NCBI GenBank assembly: GCA_948474755.1
Contig: CAOLHI010000255.1
Span: forward strand, 434,001 to 498,000
Length of the DNA: 64,000 nt
Source: Ctenosaura bakeri
Lineage: Eukaryota > Chordata > Lepidosauria > Squamata > Iguanidae
Direction: 5' to 3'
In this document: piece by piece, positions 35,020 to 45,926 of the stretch
Numbering within the stretch: position 1 is the stretch's first letter
Layout: each line of letters opens with the position of its first letter
The notes under the pieces: generated by a model
Told to the model about the DNA's origin: nothing
Database searches by the model: none
Seen by the model: the letters and a program-made list of their open reading frames with translations, nothing else
Made by a program: the position numbers and the translations under genes

Positions 35020-35566
35020 CAGCGGTTCTCAACCTGTGGGTCGCGACCCCTTTGGGGGTCGAACGACCCTTTCACAGGGGTCGCCTAAGACCATCGAAAA
35101 ATACATATTTCCGATAGACTCCATTCCCTCCTTGGTGGTGGTGTGCAAGCACGAGCCACATGCCCGCGCCCCCCTGCCCCACTCGCCACGGAGGGGGGCA
35201 CTGTGGAAGGGCTGGGGGGCACAAGGCGGCGCTTTTCTGGGGGGGCAAGCTGCGCCCAGCACAAAAGACAAAGGCGCTGGGATTCCTCCCCCCGGCCAGG
35301 GTCGACACTCTGGAAACTTTTCCTACACTGCCCCCCAGCGGAAATGAGAGCGAAGCAGAAGCAGAACTGGGGCGGTTCTCGGAGATTTTTCCCGGGAGAG
35401 ATGTGTGGCTCCTCTTCCCCTCCCTGCCCCCCCCGTTCCTGGCTGGTGAGGTGGCCTTTGCGGGGGGGAGGCATTGTAAATAATAAATAATTTTATGGTT
35501 GGGGGTCACCACAACATAAGGAACTGTATTAAAGGGTCGCAGCATTAGGAAGGTTGAGAACCACTG
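35020..35566. mobile_element. SPIN (Space Invaders) hAT transposon, non-autonomous, with a GC-rich core
   Basis: The left end CAGCGGTTCTCAACCTGTGG and right end GGTTGAGAACCACTG are the SPIN terminal inverted repeats. The subterminal blocks also fit: GGGTCGCGACCCCTTTGGGG, GTCGCCTAAGACCATCG and CATATTTCCGAT on the left, and TTTTATGGTTGGGGGTCACC, CAGCATTAGGAAG on the right. A perfect 8-bp target duplication (CTCTATTG) flanks the element, as expected for hAT. Known SPIN MITEs are typically near 200 bases; this copy is 547 because about 355 bases of G+C-rich DNA (35120-35475) lie between the conserved halves. No transposase reading frame is visible. SPIN is known from published work to have entered several tetrapod lineages by horizontal transfer. 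Confidence 0.95.
35120..35475. other. GC-rich internal segment of the SPIN element
   Basis: G+C is far above the surrounding 35-40% and CpGs are common. Open frames of 103-157 codons overlap on both strands, which is expected of GC-rich DNA and is not coding evidence. Its borders coincide with the points where the short SPIN pattern stops and resumes. It could be an internal part of a longer SPIN variant, captured host DNA, or a CpG-rich insertion. It is not related to any other part of the window. Confidence 0.6.
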
Positions 35567-35574
35567 CTCTATTG
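35567..35574. repeat. Target site duplication, right (SPIN)
   Basis: CTCTATTG, identical to the left flank. Confidence 0.95.
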
Positions 35575-35819
35575 GATAAAAGATCTTTTCATGAATAGAA
35601 GAATAAATTGGATACTACTCCTTGTGTTCAATGCATAATCTAAGGGGGGAAAAAACCTTTAATAAAATTATTCAGGCAGAAGTGGCCTGTAAAACTTGAG
35701 TATCTCCAAATAAAGCTGCACCCAGACAAACATTATTTTTAGCCCCTGAAAACTAAACCCTAAGCTTGGAGCTATATTAATATATTTTGAAAAACAGACT
35801 GCACCAGACAACCTGAACA

Positions 35820-35880
35820 ATAATGGGAGTCATAGTCAAAAACATCTGGAGGACACCAGGTTGGAGAAGGCTGTCCTACA
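35820..35880. mobile_element. hAT-type MITE edge
   Basis: AATGGGAGTCATAGTCAAAA followed by ACATCTGGAGGACACCAGGT and TGGAGAAGGCTG is the right end of the common amniote MITE family also glimpsed at 28010 and 38812. Confidence 0.6.
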
Positions 35881-36364
35881 CATTCCCAAACTAGGCCTAG
35901 AGGCTATAGGGAGAAGAAAACTTTGCATTGCTCTTTTAAGGTGGCTTTAGTTCTAGGTTTAGTTTCACTGAAAGATAATCCTTTACAAATGTACAAGTTG
36001 GAAATTGTTGGAAGCACAGCATAATACTTCATATTCTAGCACAGAGCCATATCTGGTTTCCCATATCAGAACTCTAAACAGAGGCACCAGCACACTCCTG
36101 ATTTTATTAGGTTGCAAAGCCCCAAAATTCATGTCCTTCTCCTGGAAAAATTATAGTCTCCTCCCCATCTCTGCCTGGGGTACATGCAAAAAAGGCATGC
36201 CTTTCTCCTTACATGATTTTCTTTATCTTAGCCAGTAGGAAGAGGGGCAGGAAGGGTGGAAGACCACAAAAAATGTGGCTCACAGCTTTGTCTTTGCTGT
36301 TAAAGAACATAAGTCCACTTTTATTCCAACCCCTCCCCCTCCCCCAATGAGCCCCATGGATTTG
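35881..36364. other. Unclassified sequence
   Basis: Nothing recognised. Confidence 0.4.
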
Positions 36365-36470
36365 AGGCATCCCACTGGTGAAGAAAAAAGGGCCTTGGAT
36401 AATATGCTGTGTTGTCTAGCTGTTGTTTTCTTTTTAATTGTTGCTTTTAAACTGGTTTTAATATGATTAG
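36365..36470 (+). mobile_element. L2 3' tail, left half
   Basis: T-rich TTTTTAATTGTTGCTTTTAA and ACTGGTTTTAATATGATTA pattern of an L2 3' untranslated end. It resumes at 37395. Confidence 0.5.
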
Positions 36471-37394
36471 GGTAACACTACTAAGAGGTGGGGGGTGTTG
36501 GGTTTCACCCACAATGCCAGTGTCTCCTTAGAATTTGGGAGAATTATAGCTCAAAGGAGACCTGTAAGAGGAGGGTAACAGCAGGATCTATTTACCTGTG
36601 TATACCACTACTAACTGGAGAGAGGAGTACAGTTTAAAATTAAGCAAAGTTTTTTATTTGTATTGACAAACATACAAGAAATCCAACACTCTCAGGAACC
36701 AAACAAGGCTATTGAAAAGTGAGGCATGAAAGGTTTGATAGCAAGAGATTGGGTGGTAAGGGTGATAGTTACCAGCCATGAAGAAAGGGTCACAGCAGAG
36801 TGGCTCAGATAATGTCTGAGGATAGTATGAAAGAACAGCAGTTTGGGGTAGTACCATGTGCAGTGCAATATGCCCAACGTACTAAAAGTATCTCAAATTG
36901 AAGCTAGGGCTTATATACCCTGTTTCATACCCTGAAGGGGGTGTACAGACAAAGTTGGAATGGCTTTTCCACGGAACTGAAAGCGGAGTCTGGAAAGGGA
37001 TAACTGCCTTAACTCCAGAGTGACAAAACACTGACGGGAGTCATGGCATACCTGTTTGGGTAGGTATGGGGTATAGAGAAGATCTCTGTAGGGCACGGCC
37101 AAGCAATGGTCTCTGATCGCTCACCAGTCTGGACAGTTTGTCTCTCATTGTATTCAGAAATGCAAAGAGTCTGGAGTGTCGAAAGGATTAGGATAAACCT
37201 ATTAGTGTCACATCCTCTGTGACATCCTCTCTGAACTTATGACCTAACCATGTCTGAGGTCAGCTTGACCTGGCAACACGCTTTTCCAGATAGTGGGCTC
37301 CTGATCATGTTTTTCAGCCATAAATATGTCCAGTTATGAAAACAGCACATCCCACAGGATGGGAGGTGTAGGGTATAGTAACAGTAGTTTGGTT
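36471..37394 (-). mobile_element. Solo LTR-like element inside an L2 tail
   Basis: On the minus strand it begins about TGTTACTATACCCTACACCT, has a TATA box GGTATATAAGCCC (plus-strand 36908-36920), and a polyadenylation signal AATAAA (plus-strand TTTATT near 36654). The exact ends are uncertain: the plus-strand left edge is near GGGTAACACTACTAAG and the right edge near GGGTATAGTAACAGTAG. No target duplication was found. The interruption of an L2 tail supports it being an insertion. Confidence 0.6.
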
Positions 37395-37510
37395 ATATTT
37401 TTATTTTTGTATGATGAAAAATTTTAGTTGCATTTGTTTTAAATTTTTGTAAATTGCCTTGAGCTCTGAACTGGGGAAAAAGTGGAGGGATGATGATGAT
37501 GATGATGGAG
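37395..37510 (+). mobile_element. L2 3' tail, right half, with GAT repeat
   Basis: TTTTGTAAATTGCCTTGAGC is the conserved L2-like terminal box; a (GAT)n run at 37491-37507 closes the tail. Confidence 0.65.
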
Positions 37511-38811
37511 CAATAAGATTCCCTGTTTAAGTGGTGCCAAATTTGCTGTATTGTTATACATTTCATACAAGACTTTTGTTGCTTCAAGTTGGGACGAATA
37601 AACAGCATCTCTGCAATTTTGAGATGTCTTTTCCCCTTTTCCTCTGGGTTTGTGCCTTCCTTCCTTTTCTACCTTGCATGTTTACTTGGATATTAAACAC
37701 TTACATAATTGTACAGACAGCACTTTTCCAGGACCAAGGCATGTATACAAATGGCCGTTTGGCTGCTCAGGATTCTGCTTAAGAAACATCCCTGAGGAAT
37801 AAGCGGCTGGCAACTACAGCAGCGTTATCATGTTTATGGCCCATAGCACAATCAATGAAAATCAATTGGCCAATAATTGCATTCCATCAAATTAAATTGT
37901 AGAGGAGTAGATCTCTCAAGAGACTGGAAATGAGATGTGGAGCCTTTCACCTGTAGGTCAGCCACTACAAACAAAGCCCAAGTCAATAATGACTGAAAGT
38001 CATTAATGTTGTGTTAGTAAAAAAGACTAATGTTAAGCTTTGCTACAACACCTCTTCTTGTAGCACAATCTCAGACTCTGTCAGCAAAGACCCCAAGTGA
38101 CAACTTGTGAATCTTCTCATTTTTATCATATTGATGTTTTATCAGGTTTTGGAAAAGATGTATTTTTGAAAATAGCAGACTATGTAACATACTTAATGTC
38201 ATATTCTTTGCTTTCCTGCTCTGAGTCAGCGAAGAGACTTTTAAAGAATTCAGTAGGTACTGCTGATAAAATGGCAGGGTTGCTGAAGTGAAGAAAAAAT
38301 GAGTAGCACTCCAAGAAACTACAGGGGGGAGGGGAAGGTAAATCTCAGCTTAGAGCTGGACAGTAAACTGAACTGATTTTTTAAAAAGTTAATATTACAA
38401 TACTGTTGTCCATATATCTTCTTTATAGGTAATACTTCTCCAAGACAGACTCCCCTTTGAGGAAATGGAATTCAGGAGATCAGTTTACATACAACATGGG
38501 TGGCTGCAAGTCAAAAGGAAAATGTGGTCATCAATCATAGCTTTCTACTCTATGGCAGGTTTCAAATATGTGTTTGTCTCATCCCCACTTTATGCTTTTA
38601 ATGTATATCTACCATACTTTATTCATAAAGTGGCCTTGAAATTTTTCTTTAAAGAGCACCCAGATATAAAGACCCAACTCTCATTTGCAATAAATTTTCC
38701 ATTCAGTACCAGATTGATGTTTGCTTCCTTTCTCATCCTCGTACTGTTCAGCTATCATTTCTGTTATTCTTTTGAAATGCAGGAGGGAGGCAAAGTGGGA
38801 CCTGCCAAGCG
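37511..38811. other. Unclassified sequence
   Basis: A 130-codon plus-strand frame starts at 38465; its last part overlaps a MITE and it has no known domain, so it is not called. Confidence 0.45.
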
Positions 38812-38890
38812 CTACTGGACTGCAACTCCTGCCAGTCCATGCCAACACAGCCAATGATGATGAATTCTGGGAACTGCAGTCCAGCAATAA
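38812..38890. mobile_element. Palindromic MITE fragment
   Basis: Arms TACTGGACTGCAACTCCTGC and GAACTGCAGTCCAGCAATAA are imperfect inverted complements around an AATGATGATGAATTCTGG centre. Same style as 28010 and 35820. Confidence 0.55.
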
Positions 38891-39502
38891 CCAGAGGCGC
38901 AAATTTAGCCCATCACCAATTTGAAGTACAAGTACAGGGTACAACACACCATCTCATGAGTTGGTTTTCCATGCAGTCTACAGTGATTCTACTAGGCATC
39001 TCAATTTTAAATAACCATCTCCACAATAATATGACATTTGAAGTAAGTTATATAGTAGTGTGATTTTATTTATATCCAGTCTTTCACAGATTTTTTTTTA
39101 AAAAAAACCTGGCAGCCTCCTGTAATTTAAGAATTGATAAGTCAACCAAGTGACTTAAGTAATGTTACTTAGTCAGAAACATGAAGGCAGGATGGAAATC
39201 TGAAATAAAACATTTTCTATCATTCTTGAATATTTAACATTAACACACTACTTTTGATACTGCATTCTTTCTTGAGAAATAATCTGTGATACAGAAGTCT
39301 GATAGCAATGAAATAATTGTTTATTTTAATGAGGAGGTATAGACATCCAAATCTTTCATTTGATTTTTGCTGGGTGGGGGGCCCTGATAGAAACAAGACA
39401 ATGCTATAAAAGGAGCTGTAGAAAACCACTTTATTTTTAAATTGCTCAGTAAGTTTTGAGCTTGTTCTGCTTTTTCAAATGTATTGTCTTTTCATGGAAA
39501 CA
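38891..39502. other. Unclassified sequence
   Basis: Nothing recognised. Confidence 0.4.
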
Positions 39503-39704
39503 CTAGACTACAACTCTGGACCAGAGTTCAAACCCCCATTCAGCCATAAAAACCCACTAGGTGAATTTAGGCAAGTCACACTCTCTCAGCCTCAGAGGAA
39601 AGCAAAGGGAAATCCCCTCTGAACAAATTCTACCAAGAAAACCCTACGATAGGTTTGATTTTGTGTTGTCGTAAGTTAGAAACAACTCGAAAACATACAA
39701 CAAA
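39503..39704 (+). mobile_element. tRNA-derived SINE
   Basis: 5'-truncated in the head; the body has GCAAGTCACACTCTCTCAGC, CTCAGAGGAAAGCAAAGGGA and GTAAGTTAGAAACAACTCG, and ends in an ACAACAAA tail. Confidence 0.88.
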
Positions 39705-39893
39705 TTATTTTCAAATAAAGGTGGGGCTTCCCCCCTCTCCACTTACTTACTTTCTGTCTCTCTTCATCATCATATTTGCTTATGATATTTATACTGAATG
39801 TGTAGATAAGGTGTGAATTTCATCCAGAGACTTACTTTGGGCAACACACTCCTTACATTCAATTTTCATAGATAAGAACAGGTTACTCAAACA

Positions 39894-40491
39894 CAGTGAT
39901 GTAGACTTGAGTCAATTGACTCAGACTCGACTTGGACTTCACTTCAGCGACAATTTGGGCTCAACTTGGCAATAAATGACACACTGACTCAATTTGACTT
40001 ATGACATTTTTACTGACTGACTTGCTGCCCTTTGTTCAGTAACATGACACGCTCATCCAGAAGCCTTACAACTTTGAACAATGTTTCCATCTCTTTTTGC
40101 CTACTGGTCATATGACAATCTGTCTCAAGCCCTTCCTTGGGCCATTTCCTTGCCTTCCTTGGGCCATTTCTCAGAGGGTAACAGCAAATGTAATAGGCAA
40201 CTGGCTTGAGAAAGGATTGGGGTCTGCTCAGCAGTGTGTCCCTGCTGCATATCAGAGGAGCCTTCTGAAACTTCCTAACAGCAGAAGGAAAGACTTGTCC
40301 CCAGAGCACAGGGAAAGATCCTTACTTCTAAAACTTTTGAAGCTTCAGTAAACAGAAGTCAGAAGGATCCTGTTCCCCACTTCAGAAACTGGCTCCCAGA
40401 CTTGAGACTTGACCTGAACGCATCTTGCAGGGCCTTGAGACTTGACGGTAGAGACTTGAGACTTGAAGTAAAAGACTTAAATACATCACTG
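39894..40491. mobile_element. Non-autonomous hAT-like element, complete
   Basis: 598 bases bounded by inverted termini CAGTGATGTAGACTTGAGTC and the inverse of CAGTGATGTATTTAAGTCT. The flanks CTCAAACA (39886-39893) and CTAAAACA (40492-40499) match at 7 of 8 bases, which fits a worn 8-bp hAT target duplication. Both subterminal regions are dominated by repeats of the ACTTGAGACTTGA / GACTCGACTTGGACT type, a feature of some hAT families where such motifs may bind transposase. The interior encodes nothing; opposing ~90-codon frames at 40010-40351 overlap one another. Confidence 0.75.
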
Positions 40492-40752
40492 CTAAAACAA
40501 TCCTAGCAGCTAAGTTGTCTCAATGATGATTTGTTAATAATAAAAACATATTTTTTTAACTTCTGTAGTTTGTTTATCAGTCACTGTTCAATCTCTAGAG
40601 CTGGATTTGTGGACTGATCCATCATACAATGAATGTCATGTACAAATATTTTGTAGGGACAGCTGGGTCACATTACATGGAAAAGATATTGCACATTTAT
40701 GCTAGTTCTTGGACACATTAACGACCATCCTCAGTCTTACTCAGCAGCAATA

Positions 40753-41116
40753 CAGTCCTCCTTCCACATCCATAGGTTTGACCTTCACAGATTTGATTAC
40801 TCACAAGGCAGGCATAAGCTTCCCTTCCACTCTCCCCCTCCCATTCCCTTGAATTTTTTCAGGCATGGAGAAGGAAGGCAAGTACCCAGAACAAAAGGAA
40901 GGGAATGAAGGGGGCACACCCATGCCTTCCTTCTCCCCTTCGGACTCTCCTCTCCCATTCCCTTGTGCCTAGCCCTGGCATGCAAAAGGCAAGGGTACTA
41001 GAGGTGAGACTGCCAGAATGGAATGGGAAGGGGACTGTAGGGAGGGAATTATTCACAATTTTTCCACTTTCACGAGGGTTCTGAGCCCTGACTCCTAAGA
41101 AAGTGGAGGGGCACTG
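40753..41116. mobile_element. Tigger-like MITE
   Basis: 364 bases with inverted ends CAGTCCTCCTTCCACATCC and the inverse of CAGTGCCCCTCCACTTTCTT. The inner left block GATTTGATTACTCACAAGGC resembles AATTTGATTATTCACAAGTC in the 14574 element, and the right inner block TTTTTCCACTTTCACGAGGG resembles TTTTTCCACTTTCACGGG there, so both belong to one family. A TA precedes the left end; the right flank is TT. Confidence 0.7.
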
Positions 41117-43039
41117 TTTGTTTTTGGCTCCAAGATTTTGCCTTTTCTCTTCCTTTGCCCAGCTTTCCTAGCCTTCCTCGAATCCCTTCAGACTCTCTCT
41201 TGCCAGACATTTAACCAACCGACCATCATTTATGCTGCTATTTGTTCCCAAACAGCTGATCACAACCACCTGGAACACCTTTGAGCAGCACTTGCTGGAA
41301 TAATGTTAGAATCTACTTCTGCATTCTTGCCATAGACTGTTGCAAGAGGCCAAAGCCAAAAAAAAAGAATCAACGTCAGAAGTATACATATGACTAATTT
41401 TGCAAAAAGACTAACAGAAGGGTGTGCATCTGTGTTAATTTTCTATTTATAGTTTTTATACACACACAAGCGCAGGGTTAGGAAATGGAGTCTACTGTAC
41501 ACATCTGAAGTATAAAGAACACTTCAAAGGTTACAGATGTCTGAAGTTAGTTTAGCATTGGCACAGTGGAACTACAGCAACTTACAGTATTATATAGGCT
41601 TCTAGTTCGCATACTGTTATGCAGGAAGAAGCTGGCACCTTTAATTTCTGGTCTCTGTTAAAATCAGGGGAAACACAATATGCTAACAATGAAAGAAGCA
41701 AATAATTAAAATTCATCCACTGAGACATAGTTTTATTCAGAAAGACGCAGGCTATGTTTTGGAGGACATTCCAATATATTCACCTTCCCAGAGGAAGCAA
41801 AAAACTTCATTAGTTCCTGAATTACAGAAAATCTTACAGAAATAAATTCTTTCAGTGTGCAGTAAATCGTCTCAGAGCATTAGATAACTTAAAATTGAAT
41901 TCCCTAGTTACCATTTGAAAGTGCACTGCAGATTCTTCCTTTTCCTCCTACCAGATATTTGTTTTATGCCAATTTCAAGAACGTGCACCCTACAGGTTTT
42001 GTCTCTTCCATTTGGAAAATGATTCTTTTTTGTTTTGTTTTCAAGGGAGGTGGTTACACTGTGAAAAGTACATTTCTTTCTGCCTTATTCCTTCAGATGC
42101 TTTTCTTTGGGAAGGAAAACTGGGTTGTTCCCACAACTGTGACATTCCTCTGATTGCACAGTACAAGCACCTTGTTTAGAACTAGATGCAGAATTTCTCA
42201 TTTCAGTAGTCTTGTGTTGTTAAAGTATGTTTCTAGTCCTGAAGACTGCAAAACTACTAGTAAGGATATGTTGGCTCAGCATGGCATTCTTCTACAGATC
42301 CTGATTGATTTTTCAGACTTGGTAAACAATAGAGGCTAAATGGAACTACAGAGTGGCAGAACAGACCTACTCCACCCATGATATTTGAAATCCTTCTAGG
42401 ACACACAACCATCACATAATAAAGGCTAAACAGCTAACAGGACATAGACATCACATACATAAAGGATCTAAGCATGTGTTCCAAAATACATCATATACAC
42501 AGAAGATCCATCAACAACAAGAACAAACATTATAAGTTATGACCAAGACAAACAAATGAATTTTCAAAGTTCAAAGTTGCCCAAGGCAGAGACCAACTGC
42601 ATCTTGCTGGGGGAAAAAACTAGAAGAATCAACTAAATCCATATTGTATTCAAGATCCTCAAGAAAACATACATATGTTAATTCCAGCCCAGCAAAAGAA
42701 CAGAAAGACTTCAAATATAATAAGCAAAACTACTCATGCTCTAGTTTTTGAACTTGCTTTTCCAGATCTATTGTGTCTATCCCACAAAAAATATAGACAA
42801 AGCCCCAGTTGTGTGCTCACTTTGAGAACCCCTTTCGCTCAACAAGATAGACACAGAGAAGTATATGAACATACTTTGAACTGAAAGAAGGTGGCAAGAC
42901 ACATTGCTCTAAACTAAAATACACTGCACAGAAGTAAATCCCGAGTAGGACTTGCTTTAACATAACATCTTTTAGATCAATGTGAAAATATAATGAAACT
43001 TTTAACTGTGGCCCCAAAGCATCAAATGTCTGTGAACAC
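41117..43039. other. Unclassified sequence
   Basis: About 1.9 kb with no recognised gene or repeat. Confidence 0.45.
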
Positions 43040-43235
43040 AGCAATCTCACATGATTTTGGAAATTAAGGGAAGTTAAACCTTGTTAATATCTGGATGGAA
43101 AACCACCTGGTTATACAAAAAACCTCCACAGAAAACTAGGAAAAACTCCTTGGAGAGGTGCTGCCAAACGAAGTTGACAGTATTATGACAAACTGACTAA
43201 GGGTGTGTCTTGGTATAAGGCAACTTCCTACATAG
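43040..43235 (+). mobile_element. 5S-rRNA-derived SINE
   Basis: The head matches the internal promoter half of 5S rRNA with changes: GGAAATTAAGGGAAGTTAAA (from GGAAGCTAAGCAGGGT), then TTAATATCTGGATGGAAAAC and CACCTGGTTATAC (from TTAGTACTTGGATGGGAGAC CGCCTGGGAATAC). The body follows with AACTCCTTGGAGAGGTGCTG and closes on GGTATAAGGCAACTTCCTAC. It is clearly diverged from a functional 5S gene. A 5S-derived SINE family is known in squamates. Confidence 0.78.
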
Positions 43236-44284
43236 TAAACTTATGAGTAGCATTCCAGGTTTTGGGGTCCTATTTCTAATACATATATTTAATTTTGAAA
43301 AACCTGTTTTCTGAAAGGAAATTAACACACACTGATTTTCCTATCAAAACACAAAATATAGTCATACTGGCATAGGATTATGGGTACAAGCAGACCACCA
43401 AAATTCACAAAAGCTATTTGACAGCACAGCAGTTGGTAGAACATCAAGGTTTGTAGTAAGAATTCAGTGTGTGTTGCAAAAATGGAATCTTTCACAAAAA
43501 ATAAATTGAAAATATATGGACTATTGGTAAGATATTGTTATGGGCACTTATTCTAATTATGCAATAGATGTTGTATAACATTGCCTGCATGAAAGCAATT
43601 TATGTATTAAAGGCACAATTGAGGGAGAACTACTTCACAAAAATTAACTAAATTCTTCACTTACATAAATACCTTATTTACTAAAAGCACCGTTTTTCAA
43701 AAAAAAAAAAAACCCTACCAAAGTCATTTTTCAACAAACCACAAAACACTTTGTCATTATGTTTTTAAACATACTTGTTATTGACATTAAACAGTTGGAT
43801 TTCACTTGATTTATAATGTACATTTCACTGTGTGCTATTCTTCTATTGTGGCTCTTAAAAGCTATTTCCATTCAGATACAATAGGGAGAATGAAAGAAGT
43901 TACACATAAAAAGTAATGTGCCAAGATAATTTAAAAAGATTTCTCTCACTCACATTCTTCCACTACCACCTAAAGATTTATAACACAACGAATACAAGAA
44001 TTGATTAATCCATCAGCATCTGGGACATGTTGATTATAATCAATAACATAATTTTACCCTTTAAATGGGATTTCAATTAAATCACATTTTTCAAAGTTAT
44101 TTTACTTTTAAATCATAAAAATTACCAACCAGTCACATTAACTCATTTGATTCCAACAATTGTGTTTTAAAGAACCTGGTCCTTTGCAATCAGATGATGA
44201 TAAACCTCCATTACAGATCAGAGGAAATTCTGATAGCAATCTTATTCTTTTTAATATGCCTAAACAAAGCAAGCAAACTAATCA
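43236..44284. other. Unclassified AT-rich DNA
   Basis: Includes a poly(A) run at about 43700-43711. No gene. Confidence 0.45.
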
Positions 44285-44505
44285 ATGAATTTATAAAATC
44301 ATAGAGCTGGAAGATGACACAAGGGCCATCAAGTCCAACTCCCTGCCATTCAGGTATACAAAGCTTTCCCAAGAGATGGCCATCCAGTTTAAAAACCTCC
44401 AAAGGAGGAGACTCCACCACACTCTGAGGCAGCATATTCCACTGTTGAACTGCTCCTACTACCAGGAAGTCCATCCTAATGTTCAGGTGAAATCTGATAG
44501 TAATA
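44285..44505 (-). mobile_element. CR1 LINE 3' end
   Basis: Antisense of the CR1 3' end: AAAATCATAGAGCTGGAAGA, GGGCCATCAAGTCCAACTCC, CTGCCATTCAGG, GGAGACTCCACCACACTCTG. The minus-strand frame at 44211-44537 still reads AVQQWNMLPQSVVESPPLEV, the same C-terminal block as the 9430-10139 copy. Confidence 0.9.
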
Positions 44506-45726
44506 ATAGAAATAGAACAAACCAAGAAGAGGAGCACGATTTGAAGGTCAGAAGGTATTCAGCCCAACATCCACCTATACTCTCCTTGACACACAGAATC
44601 CAGCGTGAATCACCACCTCCTTTTTATCCATACAAAAATCTGAATCTGGATTAGTGACTAAAATCATTAGGAGTTGGTATGCAGTGGGACGCCTATGTGA
44701 CAGCCATTGTTCCATCTCATTGTCCAATGTTCCAGTTCCCTTTTTTTCATGTGCTTTCTTCTTCCTGTCTCAAAGGCACATTCAAAAATATACACACACA
44801 AAAACTGGGATTACCTTGAAGGAACATTTACACAGGAAGAACGACATTTTGAAATGGGTATTGCCCCCACCCCACCACTTTCTCAACATAGAAAGGATTG
44901 TTTCTCCAGTGATGGGACATACTTCAACCTATAGATTTTTTTACAAAATAGAATCTTGCATAATTAACAAAATTTCACTGTAGAACAATGTACTTTTGGT
45001 CTAAAAAGTTACTGGGAGTTGCTCACAGATCAAATTATTCTGGCTGCTAGGGCTTCCCTAAAACCTTGTCTGCAAAGGTAAATGTGGTGGGTCAGAATAT
45101 CATTTTCCTGAAGGAGAAAAGAACACTGGCAATGCATGCTGGAGAAGAGCAGGAGGCTTAAAAGCCTCACAGAAAGATGGCATTCTCAGATAGAGATGCT
45201 GATGAGCAGTGCTTCAAATTCCTTGACTAACTGATTGGACCAATGGGACTCTGTTTTCCAAAAGGGTTGCTGATGCAAAAGGGTCCATTTTATGATTTCT
45301 GATTTAAATAGACAGAGCCACTGATGGAAGTAACCATGACAATTTCAAAGAAGTGGAACCCTTTGTGATGTCTTTCCACAGTAACTCAAAAGTTTTCTTT
45401 GGTGTAACCTGATGTTACTTCCAATTAGAACTCATTACTTAAAAGCTTCACTTTATTTGAGTCAGGGATAGTGCAATAACAGCCTTCACCTGACTCAGAG
45501 ATGGTGCAATGGCAGCTAATTGTGTCAGTGTGAAGATTCTATCTCAGAGTGAACATTCATCAGATAATATTTTTCTTTCCTTAATTGATTTATAGTGCTA
45601 TCCTCTACATGCCTATTCAGATGTAAGCACTGTTTAAATCAGTGACACTCATCTTCAGACACATAAATACAGGATTACACCTTGAGGATTAGTAGGCTTC
45701 TTTAAAGCAAGGTTTTACAGCATTTC
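44506..45726. other. Unclassified sequence
   Basis: Nothing recognised. Confidence 0.4.
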
Positions 45727-45926
45727 TGGGAGTCTTTCCACATTACACTGTTATAGTGCTATTATTCAACATCCTGTGGAATCCTGGGGTTTGCAGTTTA
45801 GGGAGGGGCATTTAGAATTCTCAGCCAGAGAGCTCCTTGGCCTCAGTACACTGTGAACCCCAGAATTCCACAGGATGTTGAAAGTGGAATAATAGCACTA
45901 TAACAGTATAGTGTGGAAAGGCCCTA
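45727..45926. mobile_element. Palindromic hAT-like MITE, copy 1
   Basis: A 200-base near-palindrome. The left arm CATTACACTGTTATAGTGCT then ATTATTCAACATCCTGTGGA is the inverse of the right arm around TCCACAGGATGTTGAAAGTG and GAATAATAGCACTATAACAG. The loop holds TTTAGGGAGGGGCATTTAGA. Transcribed, it would fold into a long hairpin. The same family occurs at 51421 and 55787. Confidence 0.85.

Noticed and set aside
35072..35545. 157-, 129-, 115- and 107-codon overlapping open frames in the SPIN core
   Set aside because: They overlap on both strands in GC-rich DNA, where stops are rare, cross the SPIN termini and have no domain. They are not coding evidence.
38465..38857. 130-codon plus-strand frame
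   Set aside because: Its 3' part lies in a palindromic MITE and there is no coding signature.
43040..43110. Functional 5S rRNA gene
   Set aside because: Only the internal promoter half is similar, with many changes, and it continues into a SINE body.
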